The notes under the pieces were generated by a model. The model worked only from the letters and a program-made list of their open reading frames with translations. It made no database searches and had not been told where the DNA came from. 64,000 bases of DNA. Origin: Nyssa sinensis. Its lineage: Eukaryota > Streptophyta > Magnoliopsida > Cornales > Nyssaceae. Made by a program: the position numbers and the translations under genes. The DNA lies in the NCBI GenBank assembly GCA_008638375.1, contig CM018032.1, positions 38,689,355 to 38,753,354 of the forward strand, given 5' to 3'. Of the stretch, positions 1-11,954 are shown piece after piece; the first letter of the stretch is position 1; the number at the start of each line of letters is the position of its first letter.

Positions 1-650
1 TTGTTGCTGGACACATTGAAGATTTCGAGGGCGGACTGGTTCAAAGGTGGAATTGTGCCATTGAACCTGTTCCAATCAAGTCGGAGATAGTTCAACCGGT
101 CCAAAACGGTTAACTCGGTTGGGATTGAACCAGTGAGGTTGTTGTGAGAGAGATCGAGAGTGCGAAGACGGTGAAGAGATAGAACTGAGAGCGGGAAGGT
201 TCCAGAGAACGAGTTGTGATTGAGGAATAGGTTCTTGAGGTTGGCAAGTCCGGCAAGATCGGGAATCGGACCAGCGAGGGAGTTGTTTTGCAGACTCAGG
301 ACTCGGAGCTGGTCGAGACGAGTCAAACTGTTGGGTTCGAAGACGCCTCTTAGGCCGCAGCCTTCGAGGACGAAACGCACGACTCGGCCTTGGACACATT
401 CGACGCCTAGCCATTGACAGTAGTCGAAGCGCTCGTTGAGAGTGTACAGAAGCTTATTGTCTAAGTCAGCTTTGGACCGAAATGTGAGAAGAGCAACGGC
501 GTCAGAGGGCAGTAGTAAGTTCACCGGAGGAGGAGGCACCTGGACGGAGTAGGCGGTGGTTGTGGTTGTGGTTGTGGTAGCGGGTGGAGAGAGTGTGATG
601 AGAAAGAGGAAAGAGAGGAAACGTTTAAGGATAAAAGTTGGTTTATGCAT
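1..650 (-). CDS. LRR receptor-like kinase, N-terminal part (At5g67200/At3g50230 type, probable inactive kinase)
   Basis: Reading the minus strand from the ATG at 650 gives 216 codons without a stop, running off the left edge. Residues 1-24 are a hydrophobic signal peptide with K9/R10 ahead of the core. An eight-threonine run (ACC/ACA repeat) and a Pro-rich spacer follow. Next comes an LRRNT_2-type cap ([20 protein letters not shown], then the YCQWLGVEC cysteine pair), then about four plant-type LRRs with LxxLxLxxNxLxGxIP spacing ([34 protein letters not shown]). The wording is very close to Arabidopsis At5g67200-like receptors, which sit at the plasma membrane and carry a C-terminal pseudokinase. 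That part lies outside the window, so kinase status cannot be judged here. The start is supported by the signal peptide immediately after it. Expected full length is about 650 residues. Confidence 0.93.
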   Translation of the reverse strand, partial: MHKPTFILKRFLSFLFLITLSPPATTTTTTTTAYSVQVPPPPVNLLLPSDAVALLTFRSKADLDNKLLYTLNERFDYCQWLGVECVQGRVVRFVLEGCGLRGVFEPNSLTRLDQLRVLSLQNNSLAGPIPDLAGLANLKNLFLNHNSFSGTFPLSVLSLHRLRTLDLSHNNLTGSIPTELTVLDRLNYLRLDWNRFNGTIPPLNQSALEIFNVSSN

Positions 651-844
651 TTTTAGAGGAGAGAGAAAGAAAGCGAATGAGATTCGTAGTGAGGTGTCTG
701 TATTTGTTTGATCAGTTTCATTGTTCTCAGCTTAACCTTTTGTTTGGATCGGCGTTTGCAAAAGTGAGTTATCGGTTGTCGGGAGAGAAAGCGGGAAGGT
801 CTGTATTGCGAAGCAGCTGGATTTTTGAGTTGGGGTCAGTGTGT

Positions 845-897
845 CACGTGAAAGTGGCAAGAAATTATTGGAAAATGTTCTTGTAACTTTGCACGTG
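845..897 (-). promoter_or_regulatory. Pair of G-box (CACGTG) elements upstream of the receptor-kinase gene
   Basis: Two perfect CACGTG palindromes lie at 845-850 and 892-897, about 195 and 242 bp upstream of the ATG. G-boxes bind plant bZIP and bHLH factors, and the second also reads as ACGTGT. A close pair at this distance is plausible as a promoter element. No expression evidence is available. Confidence 0.45.
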
Positions 898-2306
898 TAG
901 TGTGACTAGCAAAAATAATTCTCTTCTAGAAAAAGTTGAGCAATTCATTATCCCTTTCCTAAATTTGCACCTCAAAACAAAAAGAAAACAAAAAAAAAGG
1001 GTTTTGATAATTATATTAAAATTTTGAAACACTGAATTTTTTTTTATTTTTATTAAAAAACTATAATAATCTTTCTTCTAACTTTAACTTTTTTAAAATA
1101 ATAAAAACATCTTTTTTATTTTTTGAATTTTTAAAATTTTGACATTTTTCTAACTCTTTGTAAAGATTTTATTTAATATTTATTTGATTATAAAAAAGAA
1201 AGTTAGAAAAAAATTATCAAAATTGAAAAAATGTAAAAAAATAAAAATAAATGAAATGAGTATTTTTGTCATTTTGAAAAAAATAAGATTGGAAGGGAAG
1301 TTAATATCAATTTAGAAATCTCAAAAAAGTTTTCATAATTGTTAGAAACTAAAAGAGAAGCCACTATAATTATGAAATCTTTTTTAGCCCTCAAATTCTG
1401 CTATGTATTCGAAATATCGATACAAGAGAAATGCTATCAATACGTGTGAGTGTTAAAAATTATGGCCCTCACTGATGCATGAAACACACTAATAATTAAA
1501 TGAGCGTGGATTTTCTGCACTCTTGAGTCTCCCTTTCTTTCACAAGGAGTGGGGGTTATAGGCAAGCAAAGTCTCTAAAATTTTGAAAATTATATTTTTT
1601 AAAAAAATTAGAAGTTACTCTTTCAGCATTTTTCATATTTCTACATAAAGTCACTTAAATTCTAACTTCTATATTTTTTTTCTCCCAAACTCTACAAACT
1701 AGGTCCGCCGCTGTGCCCTTTAGTGCCATTTCCAGCACATTGGATTTAGAATATATGTAATTCTTATCACTGTATCACAGACAACGTCTTGTCCTTTACT
1801 TCCACACTCAATTTCAAATGAGAATGGTCATCACTGTACCACCTTTTATCTGATCACAAAGAGTTCAAATCATGTTAAGCGTGATTTTCGTTGGCAAATT
1901 ATGATGGGGGTGATTTCACCACTAAGGGATGGACAAATTTGTTTACGTAATGAAAACTTTATTCCTTTCAGCCAAAGGCACATTGGGTTCGGTTGTCTGT
2001 CACCGTGAATTTAGGCCATTGAAAAAAGAAAGATAACTATATCTGCAGATGCATGTTTCCATGCACACCTCTAAAAAAATGTTTCAAATGATCACTAAAT
2101 AAAATTTGATTATAAATCATTAATTTTAAAGAATTTATTCAAACGATACGTTGTTTTGTAAAAACTACTCAAAAGTAATTGATGTGGGAAAAAAATTGGC
2201 TAATAGTGATCAATGATTGAGGTTGTCACGGCAATCTCTGCAATATCAGAAAATTAGAGCAAACCAAATCATCAGAAAGGTATTAAGAAGACAATACCTT
2301 ATAGAG
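898..2306. other. AT-rich intergenic DNA upstream of the receptor kinase
   Basis: I see no ORF with recognisable homology here. The stretch is dominated by A/T runs. Around 1540-1720 a segment ending in 'aggtccgccgctgtgccc' resembles common dispersed plant repeat edges, but no terminal repeats could be defined. It ends at the TSD (TAGAG, 2302-2306) of the next retrotransposon. Confidence 0.5.
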
Positions 2307-3202
2307 TGTTGGAAAAAATAGGTTATTTTGAGCAAATTTTTTTTGTCATCTTTAAGCTAAAATTAAAGAGGGTTCTATACATTATTTTAGGTAGGTCCGC
2401 ATAAAAATATATTCCCTTCCATGAGTAGATTAAAAACATATATTAGATTGCTCAAAATTATTAAGGAGTGAATAAGAAATTGCTTCCAAATATCACCACT
2501 TGAAAATAGTAACAATGTTTCTTGAACCGAACTGGGCTGGGTTGAGTCGGGTAGGGTTCAGGCCTTGGCCCACAGTGTACATATATATATTTTGAAGAAA
2601 ATTTATTTAGATTTTCCAACCGTCGCCAATTCAAACAGTCGTGATTGTTAGCAAATAGTTGCACCAGTTCAAACAAGTGTATCTGTTCACCATGAATAGA
2701 TGCAACCTTTGGGCTTCGTGGCTATACTGAACAGTCACGAAATAGTCTATATAAACTCGGTTCGTCCTCATTATTTTGCATTCAATTCATGCACGAGTTA
2801 GTACAAATACATAGAGTCTAAGAGAGAGTTTCAACCACAAGTTTGGTTCGTCAAGTACGCAGATTTTAGTGCTTCTTCTCCATGAGTCACAATTATTTTA
2901 TCCTGGGAAGCAAGTGTCTAAAGGCTCGTCAGCACCACTGTGAGGGGCATAAATTGCTTTAATGACATAGCGTCAAATGCTAGCCTTGATCACATCTAAA
3001 TTTCGGTTCTACAATCTTCCTGTAAGTCTGAATTTTATTGTTTTTTATATTTTATTAGTAAGTTCAATTATGTATTGACTTCAATTAAATATTATTTTCT
3101 ATTTACCAAAATTGATTTTGTTTCATAAACAATTTCTATTTTACTATAAGTCAGTTGGTTTTTTTTTTCCAAATAAAACTGATAAAGATATTTTTACTAA
3201 CA
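2307..3202 (+). repeat. 5' LTR of copia element A
   Basis: Starts TGTTGGAAAA and ends TTTTTACTAACA. A TATATAAA promoter-like box lies at about 2748-2755. Related LTRs occur elsewhere in the window in both orientations (about 22.9-23.5 kb, 32.9-33.27 kb and 56.5-60.5 kb). I see no canonical tRNA-Met primer site just downstream. Confidence 0.92.
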
Positions 3203-3509
3203 ATCTTAAAGTAATCTATCATTATATCTTTATCAGTTTTGTATTTTGTATTATTTACAGAATTCCAAAATCAATTATGGATTGATTACTTTAATTTCAT
3301 ATTACATAATTTCAGATTCTGTATTTACTGGTTTGTTAATCAGTGTATATTTATATCAAGGTTTATTCCATTAATTTGATATGATATCGACTTATGTATA
3401 TGCATGGCATGAGATTTAATTTATCAATATGAATATTTTTTTCATATAACTAATTAGTGTTAGTAGGCAAAATTTTAGCAAGGCATGATAAAATTATGCT
3501 ACAATATAT

Positions 3510-3705
3510 TAAAATGTTGTGTCTCTTTATAAAAGACACATTGAATGGGCACTTATGAAAGGTTGTGTCTCTTTACAAAAGACACGTTAAATGAGCACTT
3601 GTGTAAAGTTATATCATTTCAGAAAGTTATGATTATTCCGAAAGACACATCTATTGGATATTTATGAAAATATGTCTTTTAAGAAAAGACGCACTTATTG
3701 AACAA
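3510..3705 (+). repeat. Tandem repeat with GTGTCT/AAGACAC hairpins in the leader of copia A
   Basis: Two clear units and a third decayed unit, each about 60 bp. Each carries an inverted repeat of the form GTGTCTcttta(t/c)aaAAGACAC followed by a 'gggcactt/gagcactt' spacer. The third reads ATGTCTTTTaagAAAAGAC. It lies between the 5' LTR and the pol remnant, where leader or gag is expected. Confidence 0.7.
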
Positions 3706-4324
3706 TTTTAATATAATGAATAAATTAATATTTATTTCTAGTATATTTTATTCAAGTACTCATATTGGTACTGTGATGTAGATCATGTTTATTAAAAGTC
3801 TTCTAATAATTTATTAGAGAACTTAATATGAATATAATTATTCATTTATTGTAATTTCTTTAGATATATTTATACTTAGAAGTTCAAATTACATATAAAG
3901 GTGTATATGTAAAAGTTAATTATAATATACATCTTTTGGAAATTATGGATGCATGTGCAAAGGATTCTAATCCTTTAATTATATTAATTTTCTCTAAAGA
4001 AAAATATTAATATTTAAACAAGAGAATGAATTCTAATTGAATGGGTTTTTTTTCACATGCCTACTAGAATTCTAAAATATAATAAGTTTATTATAATGGA
4101 TATACATGTAATATATATACAAGTGTGTATTTATAATTATTTGATAGTAGCATTTAAATTTTTGCATGAATACAAATTGATTGTAAAATGATTATATATG
4201 AAGGAATTATTATTATTTTTAATTAATCATGTGTAAATCTATATGTATATAGAAACACATTTTAGTGTATAATCATTCATCTCTTCAAGTTCCCATGTGA
4301 TGGTTAGTAATTTGGAAAAAGAAG

Positions 4325-4787
4325 AAATTGAAACAACGTCTTTTTAATTTAAAATTGAAAAAATGTGTCTTTTCAATTCAAATTGAAATAACGTGACTCT
4401 TCAATTCAAATTGAAATAATGTGTCTTTTCAATTCAAATTAAAACAACATGACTCTTCAATTCAAGATTAAAACAATTTGTTTTTTTAATTCAAAATTGA
4501 AACATCATGACTCTTCAATACAAAATTGAAACAAGATGTCTTTTCAATTCAAAATTGAAACAATGTAACTCCTTAATTTAAGTTGAAATGACGTGACTCT
4601 TCAATTTGAAATTGAAACAATGTGTCTTTTTAATTCAAAATTGAAACATCGTGACTCTTTAATTCAAATTGAAAAGACGTGACTATTCAATTCAAATTGA
4701 AACAATGTGTCTCTTCAATCTAAATTAAAACTATATGTCTTTTTAATTCAAATTGAAAGACTATGTCTATTTAATTCAAATTGATGT
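4325..4787 (+). repeat. Minisatellite of about 16 palindromic units of roughly 28 bp
   Basis: About sixteen units share the core TTCAATTCAAATTGAA, a near-perfect palindrome. They alternate between GTGTCTTTT and GTGACTCTT lead-ins, so the array looks dimeric. It sits inside copia A, upstream of pol. Unit number was counted by eye. Confidence 0.85.
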
Positions 4788-4793
4788 ATTAGA

Positions 4794-4830
4794 AGCGCGC
4801 GCGCGCGCACACACACACACATATATATAA
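4794..4830. repeat. Compound microsatellite (GC)n(AC)n(AT)n
   Basis: A run of GC, then AC, then AT dinucleotides directly follows the palindromic array. A further (AT)n lies at about 4956-4978. Confidence 0.9.
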
Positions 4831-5499
4831 AATATTGTGTTTGTTTAATTTGAATTAAATACCTTTTAAGCTTGATATATGTATGCAAAAGGTATATGAG
4901 AAATGAGTTTTCTCAAAATGAATATTATGACAATTATTTTGTCTAATAATTAAAACATATATATATATATATATATATCTTCATCTGTTTGGGTTATATA
5001 AAGTGTGACAATAATATTATTAACTAAATAAAGATTATTTATCCTTTCTTTATAGATAATATATACAACTATATGTTAAAATAATATTTTATTGCGATGT
5101 GATTATCCAATACAAGTAAATTTAGATATAATGATCATTTTTTAAAGTCATGCTTGATCTAGATATATTGCATTCATTTTTATATGCAATTCCTTATTGA
5201 ATTGATTAAAAGATTTTCCTTTACTACATGTGGTAGATATTCAAAAAAATCTTAAACATAGTTTATTGTTGAGTTAAAAGGCAAAAACAAATGTTTAGAT
5301 TATTGTTAAGCATTTAATTATTTGGCATAACATATTATGTGTGAAAATAAAGTTTACAATGACTTCTTTTCAATCTTAAAAGAAGTATTGGATCTCTAGA
5401 ATTAATTCATATAATTGTGATTTGAAGGTATGTTAAAACTAGAGGTAGTAAGAAATATTTTCTTATATTTTTGTATAAAAGCACAAGCTACTATTATGA

Positions 5500-7255
5500 T
5501 TCTTGTTGAGAAGTAAAGATAAGGTCTAGAAAATGTTTACACATTACAAGAGTAGCGTTGAGAATCAACTTAATAAGAAAATTAATATGCTAACAAATGG
5601 TGAACACAAATCGCTCCTTAGTAAGTTTTGTTACAATGTGGTACTATTCTACACATTAGTCATCTCAAAAAAATGAAGTTAATGAATAGAAAAATAGAAC
5701 TTTTAAAGATATACTTAATACTATGTTAATAAGTTCTAGATTATCTCTAAATTTGTGGGGAACCTATATTCTACAAAAATTATATTTTTAACCAAATACC
5801 TCAAAAAGAAAACTAATAAAACCCCTTATGAATTATGGAAAGGTCGGAGACTTTCTTACAAATACTTAAGAAATGTGGTGGTGCTTAGCTAAAGCAGTGA
5901 TTCCTATTCCTAAAAAGATTTAGGTGGGAACTATAACAATCAATTGTGTATGTTAATAATAATAGTGCATTTCAGTTTCTTAATTATAAGTATAAAATTC
6001 TTGATATGCGTGTTAATATTATTATTGAATTAAGAAATGTATTGTTCTTTGAACATGCATTTACTTACAAATCTACACAAGAGGCGAATTCTCTTAAAGG
6101 AACTCATGACACTACAAATAATAGTAGTTAAGACCAAAATAGACAACAAGATAATGATGAACCTAAACGCATCAAGAGGATTAGAACATCAAAATCTTTG
6201 GTCAAGATTTTCTAACTTATTTGTTAGAAAAAGGAACTTCAAAACTTTAAGAAAATGATGTCCAGTTCTGAAGTTCTATATTGTAAAGAGGCAAGTATGT
6301 GTATCTCAAGGATGATGAAAATGACTATGTCATTAATTGTCTCTATATTAGTGATTTGGTCATTATGTGCAACAATAATGAATTCATTAAAGCTACAAAG
6401 AGAATGTTGAACAATAAGTTTAATATAAAAGGTGTAGGTGTTACTGATGTCATATTAGGGATAAAAGCTCTAGAACATTGGATGGACTAGTATTAACTCA
6501 ATCGTTTTATATTGAGTGAATACTTAAGAAATTTAATCAAGATGATAATGGTCTAGCGAGAACACCTATAGATGTATATCTATGTTTATCTAAGAATAAT
6601 GACAAGGCACCTCTCGATTAGACTATGCAAGAATAAGTGGCAGCTTAAGGTATGTAATGAATTGCACTCCTCCAAACATAACATACGTTGTTAGTAAGTT
6701 GATTAGATACACAAGTAATCTAAGGCCAGATTACTTAAAGGCAATAGTTAGGGTTTTAAGTTATTTTAAATACACCCTAAGCTATACATTGTATTACTCG
6801 AGGAATCCAATTGTGCTTAAAAACTGGATATTGAACACCAAAGACTTCAAGTCTACAAGTGGTTGTCTCTTTACCCTTGGAGGTGGAGTAATATCTTAGA
6901 AATCTTCTAAACAAAGTGCATTGCTAGATTCACAATGGAATCTAAATTTATTGCACAAAGAAGCTAAGTGGTTTTATCTTCTCTTAGATGATATTCTAAA
7001 GTGGTCAAAATGTGTGCCCACAATATGTAGACATTGCGATAGCCAATCTGTAATTGGAGGGGCACAAAATCAGATGTAGAAAGGTCAGTCTCGCCTTGAA
7101 AGTCGAAGACATAATACCGTATTATAATTTCTCTTTAATGGCATTATGACCATTGAGTACATATGGTCAAAAGCCAATATAGTGGATCCGTTAAACGAAA
7201 TTGACAAGAGATCAAGTAAATCGAGAGGAATGGGTTTAAAGCCTATACATTAAGA
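5500..7255 (+). pseudogene. Decayed copia pol of element A (integrase, RT, RNase H remnants)
   Basis: In shifting frames I can read a broken integrase tail with NKTPYELWKG near 5815-5850, then an RT fragment (6299-6490). That fragment has a YISD tetrapeptide where the catalytic YxDD should be. An RNase H segment follows (6657-7080) with a TSGCLFTLGGGVIS-like motif and a DSQS region. A weak NIADPLT-like tail lies near 7170. The first half of RT is missing between about 6255 and 6299. Conserved 3' untranslated wording follows at 7251-7312. There are many stops and frameshifts, so no functional product is expected. Confidence 0.85.
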
Positions 7256-7826
7256 GTTGCCATAATGGCAACCTAACCTAGCTGAATGGAGATCCCAAGA
7301 TCTACGTTCAAAGGGACAACTGGATTATGTGTGACTCATTGATATCACTAGGGAGATAATATCTCCTACTCATTCCTATGATAAGAAGAGTGACGCTTAC
7401 AACGTTAAACATGATAAGCTAAGCTTTTAATGATTCTTATACCTTGTTAACACAAGTGGGGTATAGTAGAATACTCTTAATAAGAAATCACCTATGTGAG
7501 TGTGAACTGAGCCAGTTTTATGAGAATGATAAAGACTAAATTCTCTAAGAGCACTATTGAAACCAGGAATTGTTCAAGACCAAAATGAACACAATCATGA
7601 GAACCAATTGTGTAAGGAAAGATTCTATGTGAATGTTATTGTCTTTGTTTACATAAACAGTTGAACAGTTCAAGACATGATGTTGACTGATCAACCAGTA
7701 ACCCTGATAGTATTTCACAAAAAAAGGTTCAAGGACACAAGCTACCTTTCTCTATTTAGGAGATTTCCAAAATGAGCTCTCTTAGTGTTTGCATTGCTTT
7801 CAGTCAATTTCATTCATGTGGGAGAT

Positions 7827-8724
7827 TGTTAAAAAAAAAAATGGGTTATTTTGAGCAGATTTTTTTGCCATCTTTAAGCCAAAATTAAAGTGGGTCCTGC
7901 ACATTATTTTAGGTAGGTCCACATGAAAATATGTTCATTTTCATGAGGAGATTAAAAACATATATTCTTGGGTTGCTCAAAACCATTAAGGAGTGAATGA
8001 GAAACTGCCTCCAAACATCACCACTTGAAAATGGTAACAATGTGCCCCGAACCAAACCGAGCTAGGTTGGGTCGGGCTCGGGCCTTGGCTCGTAGTGTAT
8101 ATATGTATTTTGGAGAAAATTTATTTTAATTTTCCAACCATTGCTAATTCAAACAATCGTGACTGTTAGCAAATAGTTGCACTAGTTCAAATAGATGTGT
8201 CTGTTCATCATGAATTGATGCAACCTTTGGGCTTCATGGCTATACTAAATAGTCATGAAGTAGTCTATATAAACCCAATTCATCCTCATCATTTTGCATT
8301 CAATTCATGCACGAGTTAGTATATATACATAAAGTTTGAAAGAGAGTTTCAACCACAAGTTTGGTTCGCCAGACACACAAATTGCAGTGATGCTTCTTCT
8401 ACGTGAGTCAAGATCATTGTATCCTGGGAAGCAACTATCCAAGGGCTCGTAAGCACCACTATGAGGGGCATAAATTGCTTTAAGGACATAGCGTCAAACG
8501 CTAGCCTTGATCATATCTGAACTTCGGTTCTGCAATCTTACTGTAAGTCAGAATTTTATTATTTTTTATATTTTATTAATAAGTTCAATTCTGTATTGAT
8601 TTCAATTAAATATTGTTTTCCGTTTACCAAAATTGATTCTGTTTTAGAAACAGTTTCTGTTTTACTCTAAGTTAATTGATTTTTTTTTTTCCAAATAAAA
8701 CTGAAAAAGATATTTTTACTAACA
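7827..8724 (+). repeat. 3' LTR of copia element A
   Basis: Direct repeat of 2307-3202, with the same TGTT...AACA ends. The polypurine tract GTGGGAGAT at 7818-7826 adjoins it, and TSD TAGAG follows at 8725-8729. Confidence 0.92.
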
Positions 8725-8729
8725 TAGAG

Positions 8730-9144
8730 AATGAATATTGAAGAATTAGGGTTGTGAAGCATACCTAGCCCTTTATATAAGGAATTAGTTACATACCTAG
8801 TGGAATTCTTCATAGCGTGAAATATGGAACTTCCTATGTTAATATAATACGCTCAAAGTGGTAGTTTTCATGTTGGAATCTATGACTACAATAAAAATGT
8901 ATGAACGAAAGGTCTAAAGTTAGTTAATATATGGCATATCACATCGGTGAATTAGTATAGTAGGGCATTACTCAAAATATTGCCAAGCTCAACTTCCTTG
9001 ATAGGTTGGTGATCAGTTTGGATAAGGAGACAAGGCTCTATCTATGGCTACTAAGATAAGCTCGGGTAAAGAGGTCAGGCTCCATAAAGGGTTATCAAGT
9101 TAAGCTTGGATCCTAAAAGAAAAAGCCTTACTTCATATTTGGAT
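8730..9144. other. Unassigned intergenic DNA
   Basis: A short AT-rich interval between two LTR elements. I recognise no gene, RNA or repeat boundary in it. Confidence 0.4.
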
Positions 9145-10447
9145 TGTTCTACGAAAATATACCCAAGAAGGGGGTGAGGAATTTGGGTATTTGGTAAATA
9201 TTTTCTACTTTTAAAAACTTTAAAGTTTGTGCAAATAAAACACAAAGTATGTAAAGAGTAGAGAAGAAAGAACAAACACAAATATTTTTACGATGTTCCA
9301 AAAATTTTCTACATCCTCAATCCAAGCTCCCTACTTGAGATTTCTATTATGTAAACTCTTTACAAGTAGAGATCAAACATTTATAATAAAAATCTCCTTA
9401 CTCCTTTTCCCAAGAAAATTCACTTTCGCCTCACAAGGACAACACCTACCCTCAAAGTCTCACCGCAAAGAGAAATACAAGAAGATACCAATGGTTACTC
9501 TCTTCTAAAGCTAATTGGTGCAATAAATGCTTACTCTCTAAGGATTGATCACTAAATGCTTGAGTATTTCAAAGACGAAAGAACTTTGAGATCTAGATCT
9601 AGAAATAAATGAGATCTCAAGTTACTTTGATTATATCAAATGTAAGAGCATGTAAGAGTTGGTTTTAAGTTCTTTCAACAACCTTTTTATATAGGCCTTT
9701 AAAGAATATAGCCGTTAGATTCAAAATATGATCGTTGCCCCCTTTTAGATTTGTCAAAAAATTTAAATTAGTCGTTGAGTTCATCAGTCTGTCGACTAAA
9801 TCATAATTTAGTTGCTTAATGAACTCGATTGATTTATCTAGAGGCTAGAGGTTGGTTGTGTTTAAAAGCGTTCAATGGATTGATTTTTCTAGTGTTCATT
9901 TGTTCACAAAAAGCTTGTAAGTTTTAGCCGACGAAGTGTTCAATTTGGTTGATTGATTTTGATAGTGAGTTAAGAACATGTGAACAAATTAGTTGATTAA
10001 ATTGTCAATTTAGTTGACTGAAGTAGGCAATTTTGCAATATTGCCTAGTTTGATCAATGCTCTCTATTTCAAATAACTTGACTTTCCAAAGCTTAGAGTT
10101 TATCATTGTTTTGCTTTTGAAAATTCATTTTGTTGATTGATTTTAGTTGATGAATTAAATGATTAAGCATTATGCATTTGATCAATCAATCATAGTTCAC
10201 TCAAAAACCCAAAATAAGAAAAATATAGTTTTCACTTGAGTGCTTTCAATCGCTTTGTGCGTGACTTGATGTTTGATCATATGAGAAAATCATCATGTAG
10301 TTGGCCTTTTTCATCATTGGTCAAACCTTCTTTGAGTTAATGACCTATTTGCATTGTCACTAAAGATAAACCATTAATATCATAGTCAAGGCCTTGTAAT
10401 CATCAAAATTACAGGAATACCCTTAGTTGGAACTTTTAAGGCCAACA
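9145..10447 (-). mobile_element. Copia-type LTR, minus strand, with adjoining polypurine tract
   Basis: On the minus strand the segment begins TGTTGGCCTTAAAAG (from 10447) and ends near CGTAGAACA (9145), about 1.3 kb. Immediately outside its start is the purine tract AAAAAAGGAAGAGAT, typical of the pol-3' LTR junction of SIRE-like copia elements. So this is probably a 3' LTR with a little internal sequence left to its right on the plus strand. No matching TSD was found (TGGAT versus ATCTC), which also argues for a truncated element. The lineage is inferred from LTR wording only. Confidence 0.65.
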
Positions 10448-11569
10448 ATCTCTTCCTTTTTTATGATGACAAATCATTGATATTTTTAATGCAAATATAA
10501 TTCAAATATTTATTAGGGCATAGATAAGCAATTTATAAAGCTCATCTTAGTAATATGTATATATTACAAGAAATTAAACTTATGCCTTAAATTGATTTTC
10601 AGAGATTTTAAGGGCATTCTTAGAGTTTATCTCCTCTTATCAAGGTGCGCTTATATCATATGAGGGTTTAATTTTCATTTTGAGTCCAATAATGATTCAA
10701 TGTGCATTTAGACATTATTGAGTGAATTACATGGCACACATATGTATTTTGTCATATAGATCCATATCTTAACATGCATATTATACCTTTAGCCATGTCA
10801 CAAACATATAACAATTATTTTGCACATAGAATAACAAAATAGTTATATTTTGATTAATATAATTGATCTTTACAACTCTAAGATGGATTCATTCAAAGAT
10901 TACAAAAAGATTAATTTGCATTTCATCCATATAAACAAGAATTCTATAGGTAAATTATACTTTTTACCCTTAAACTTTACCCTGAATTTTACTTTAATCC
11001 CTATCTTTTTAATTTTTCCAATTTCGCCCTCTAATTTTTAGTTCCATTTCAATTCCACCCTTTCGTCACAGTTAACCGTCTAATGTGGATGAGAAAAGAT
11101 CATGTGAAAGACACATGTTAATTTAAAGGGTATTGTAAAATTACAACTATCCTCACCCGAACCAACCTACATTCATCCCTAACAACTATGGTATTCCCTT
11201 CATGTTTGCCTAAGGTTTCATTGGCAGCTTTTGGGATTCATGTGTTGCTTAGTTGGCTTTTATTTATCAATTTTAGTTAATTTGGGGTGGTCAGAGTGGT
11301 TGTTGCATTTGATATCCCATGGTGGGTTTTGGTTTTGGGCTCTTAGGTTACACTTCATGGGGTGGGTGTCCTGAAACTTGGAATGGTTTCTCTATGCAAA
11401 CATTTTATAGGTTTTGGGAATTTCTCAAACGCTCTACTACCTCCATTGTCATACTTTAGTATCTCTCTTTTTCTCTCTCTACCCACATATATATATATAT
11501 GTATAAAGACAAACACAAAGATTTACACCCACACGTTTGAGATTGGTGAATCCGTCGGCGATTAATGAG
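10448..11569. other. Intergenic DNA with retroelement remnant at its left end
   Basis: The first part (10448 to about 10850) is probably internal sequence of the truncated minus-strand copia element. Around 10945-11080 there is a common plant intergenic motif (runs of 'ttaccctt...tttaatccct'). I found no coding signal. A short (AT)n lies at about 11487-11503. Confidence 0.45.
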
Positions 11570-11574
11570 AAAAA

Positions 11575-11940
11575 TGTTGGCCATTTCTCTCGGAAGTGGT
11601 CCACTCCACGTTTGAAATCATTCTGAACTGCCGAACGTGGGACTGAACTACCTCCATGATGATCTGTGAACGTGGGACACGCGTTGCCGAAGCTTGATGG
11701 AAGCTTTGGCTATAAATACCACCGTTTGGTCCCCAAACTCGCTGAACTCAATCCCCTTCAGTTTACACCATCTAATTGGAGTGAGCAGAGTTTTGGAAGT
11801 GCCAAAAGGAAGGAAGAGAACCGGCGTCTCCTAACATGAGAAGCACCAATGGCTGGAGGTATTGTTCTTAAGCAATACAGTTTTTGTTAAGATTCCTTCA
11901 AGTATTTATTCTGCATTACAGAATTGTATTTATGCTTTCA
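11575..11940 (+). repeat. 5' LTR of copia element B
   Basis: 366 bp with a TATAAATA box at 11711-11718. It ends TTTCA, two bases before the TGGTATCAGAGC primer-binding site. Confidence 0.95.
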
Positions 11941-11942
11941 TT

Positions 11943-11954
11943 TGGTATCAGAGC
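11943..11954 (+). other. Primer-binding site (initiator tRNA-Met) of copia B
   Basis: TGGTATCAGAGC is the usual complement to the 3' end of plant initiator tRNA-Met, used to prime minus-strand DNA. It sits two bases after the LTR. Confidence 0.92.

Larger units (their letters stand above)
2307..8724 (+). mobile_element. Ty1/copia LTR retrotransposon A, decayed, flanked by TSD TAGAG
   Basis: Two direct repeats of 896 and 898 bp (2307-3202 and 7827-8724) start TGTT and end AACA. They are flanked by a perfect 5 bp duplication TAGAG (2302-2306 and 8725-8729). A purine-rich GTGGGAGAT directly precedes the 3' LTR. The interior runs in copia order: integrase C-terminus, reverse transcriptase, RNase H. 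It is frameshifted throughout, most of the RT palm is deleted and no gag is recognisable. The LTRs differ at roughly 10% of positions in the first 200 bp by eye, so the insertion is old. It cannot be autonomous. Confidence 0.95.

Noticed and set aside
76..414. 112-codon minus-strand ORF with Arg/Ser/Pro-rich product
   Set aside because: Wrong frame of the LRR receptor gene, whose own frame gives clear LRRs.
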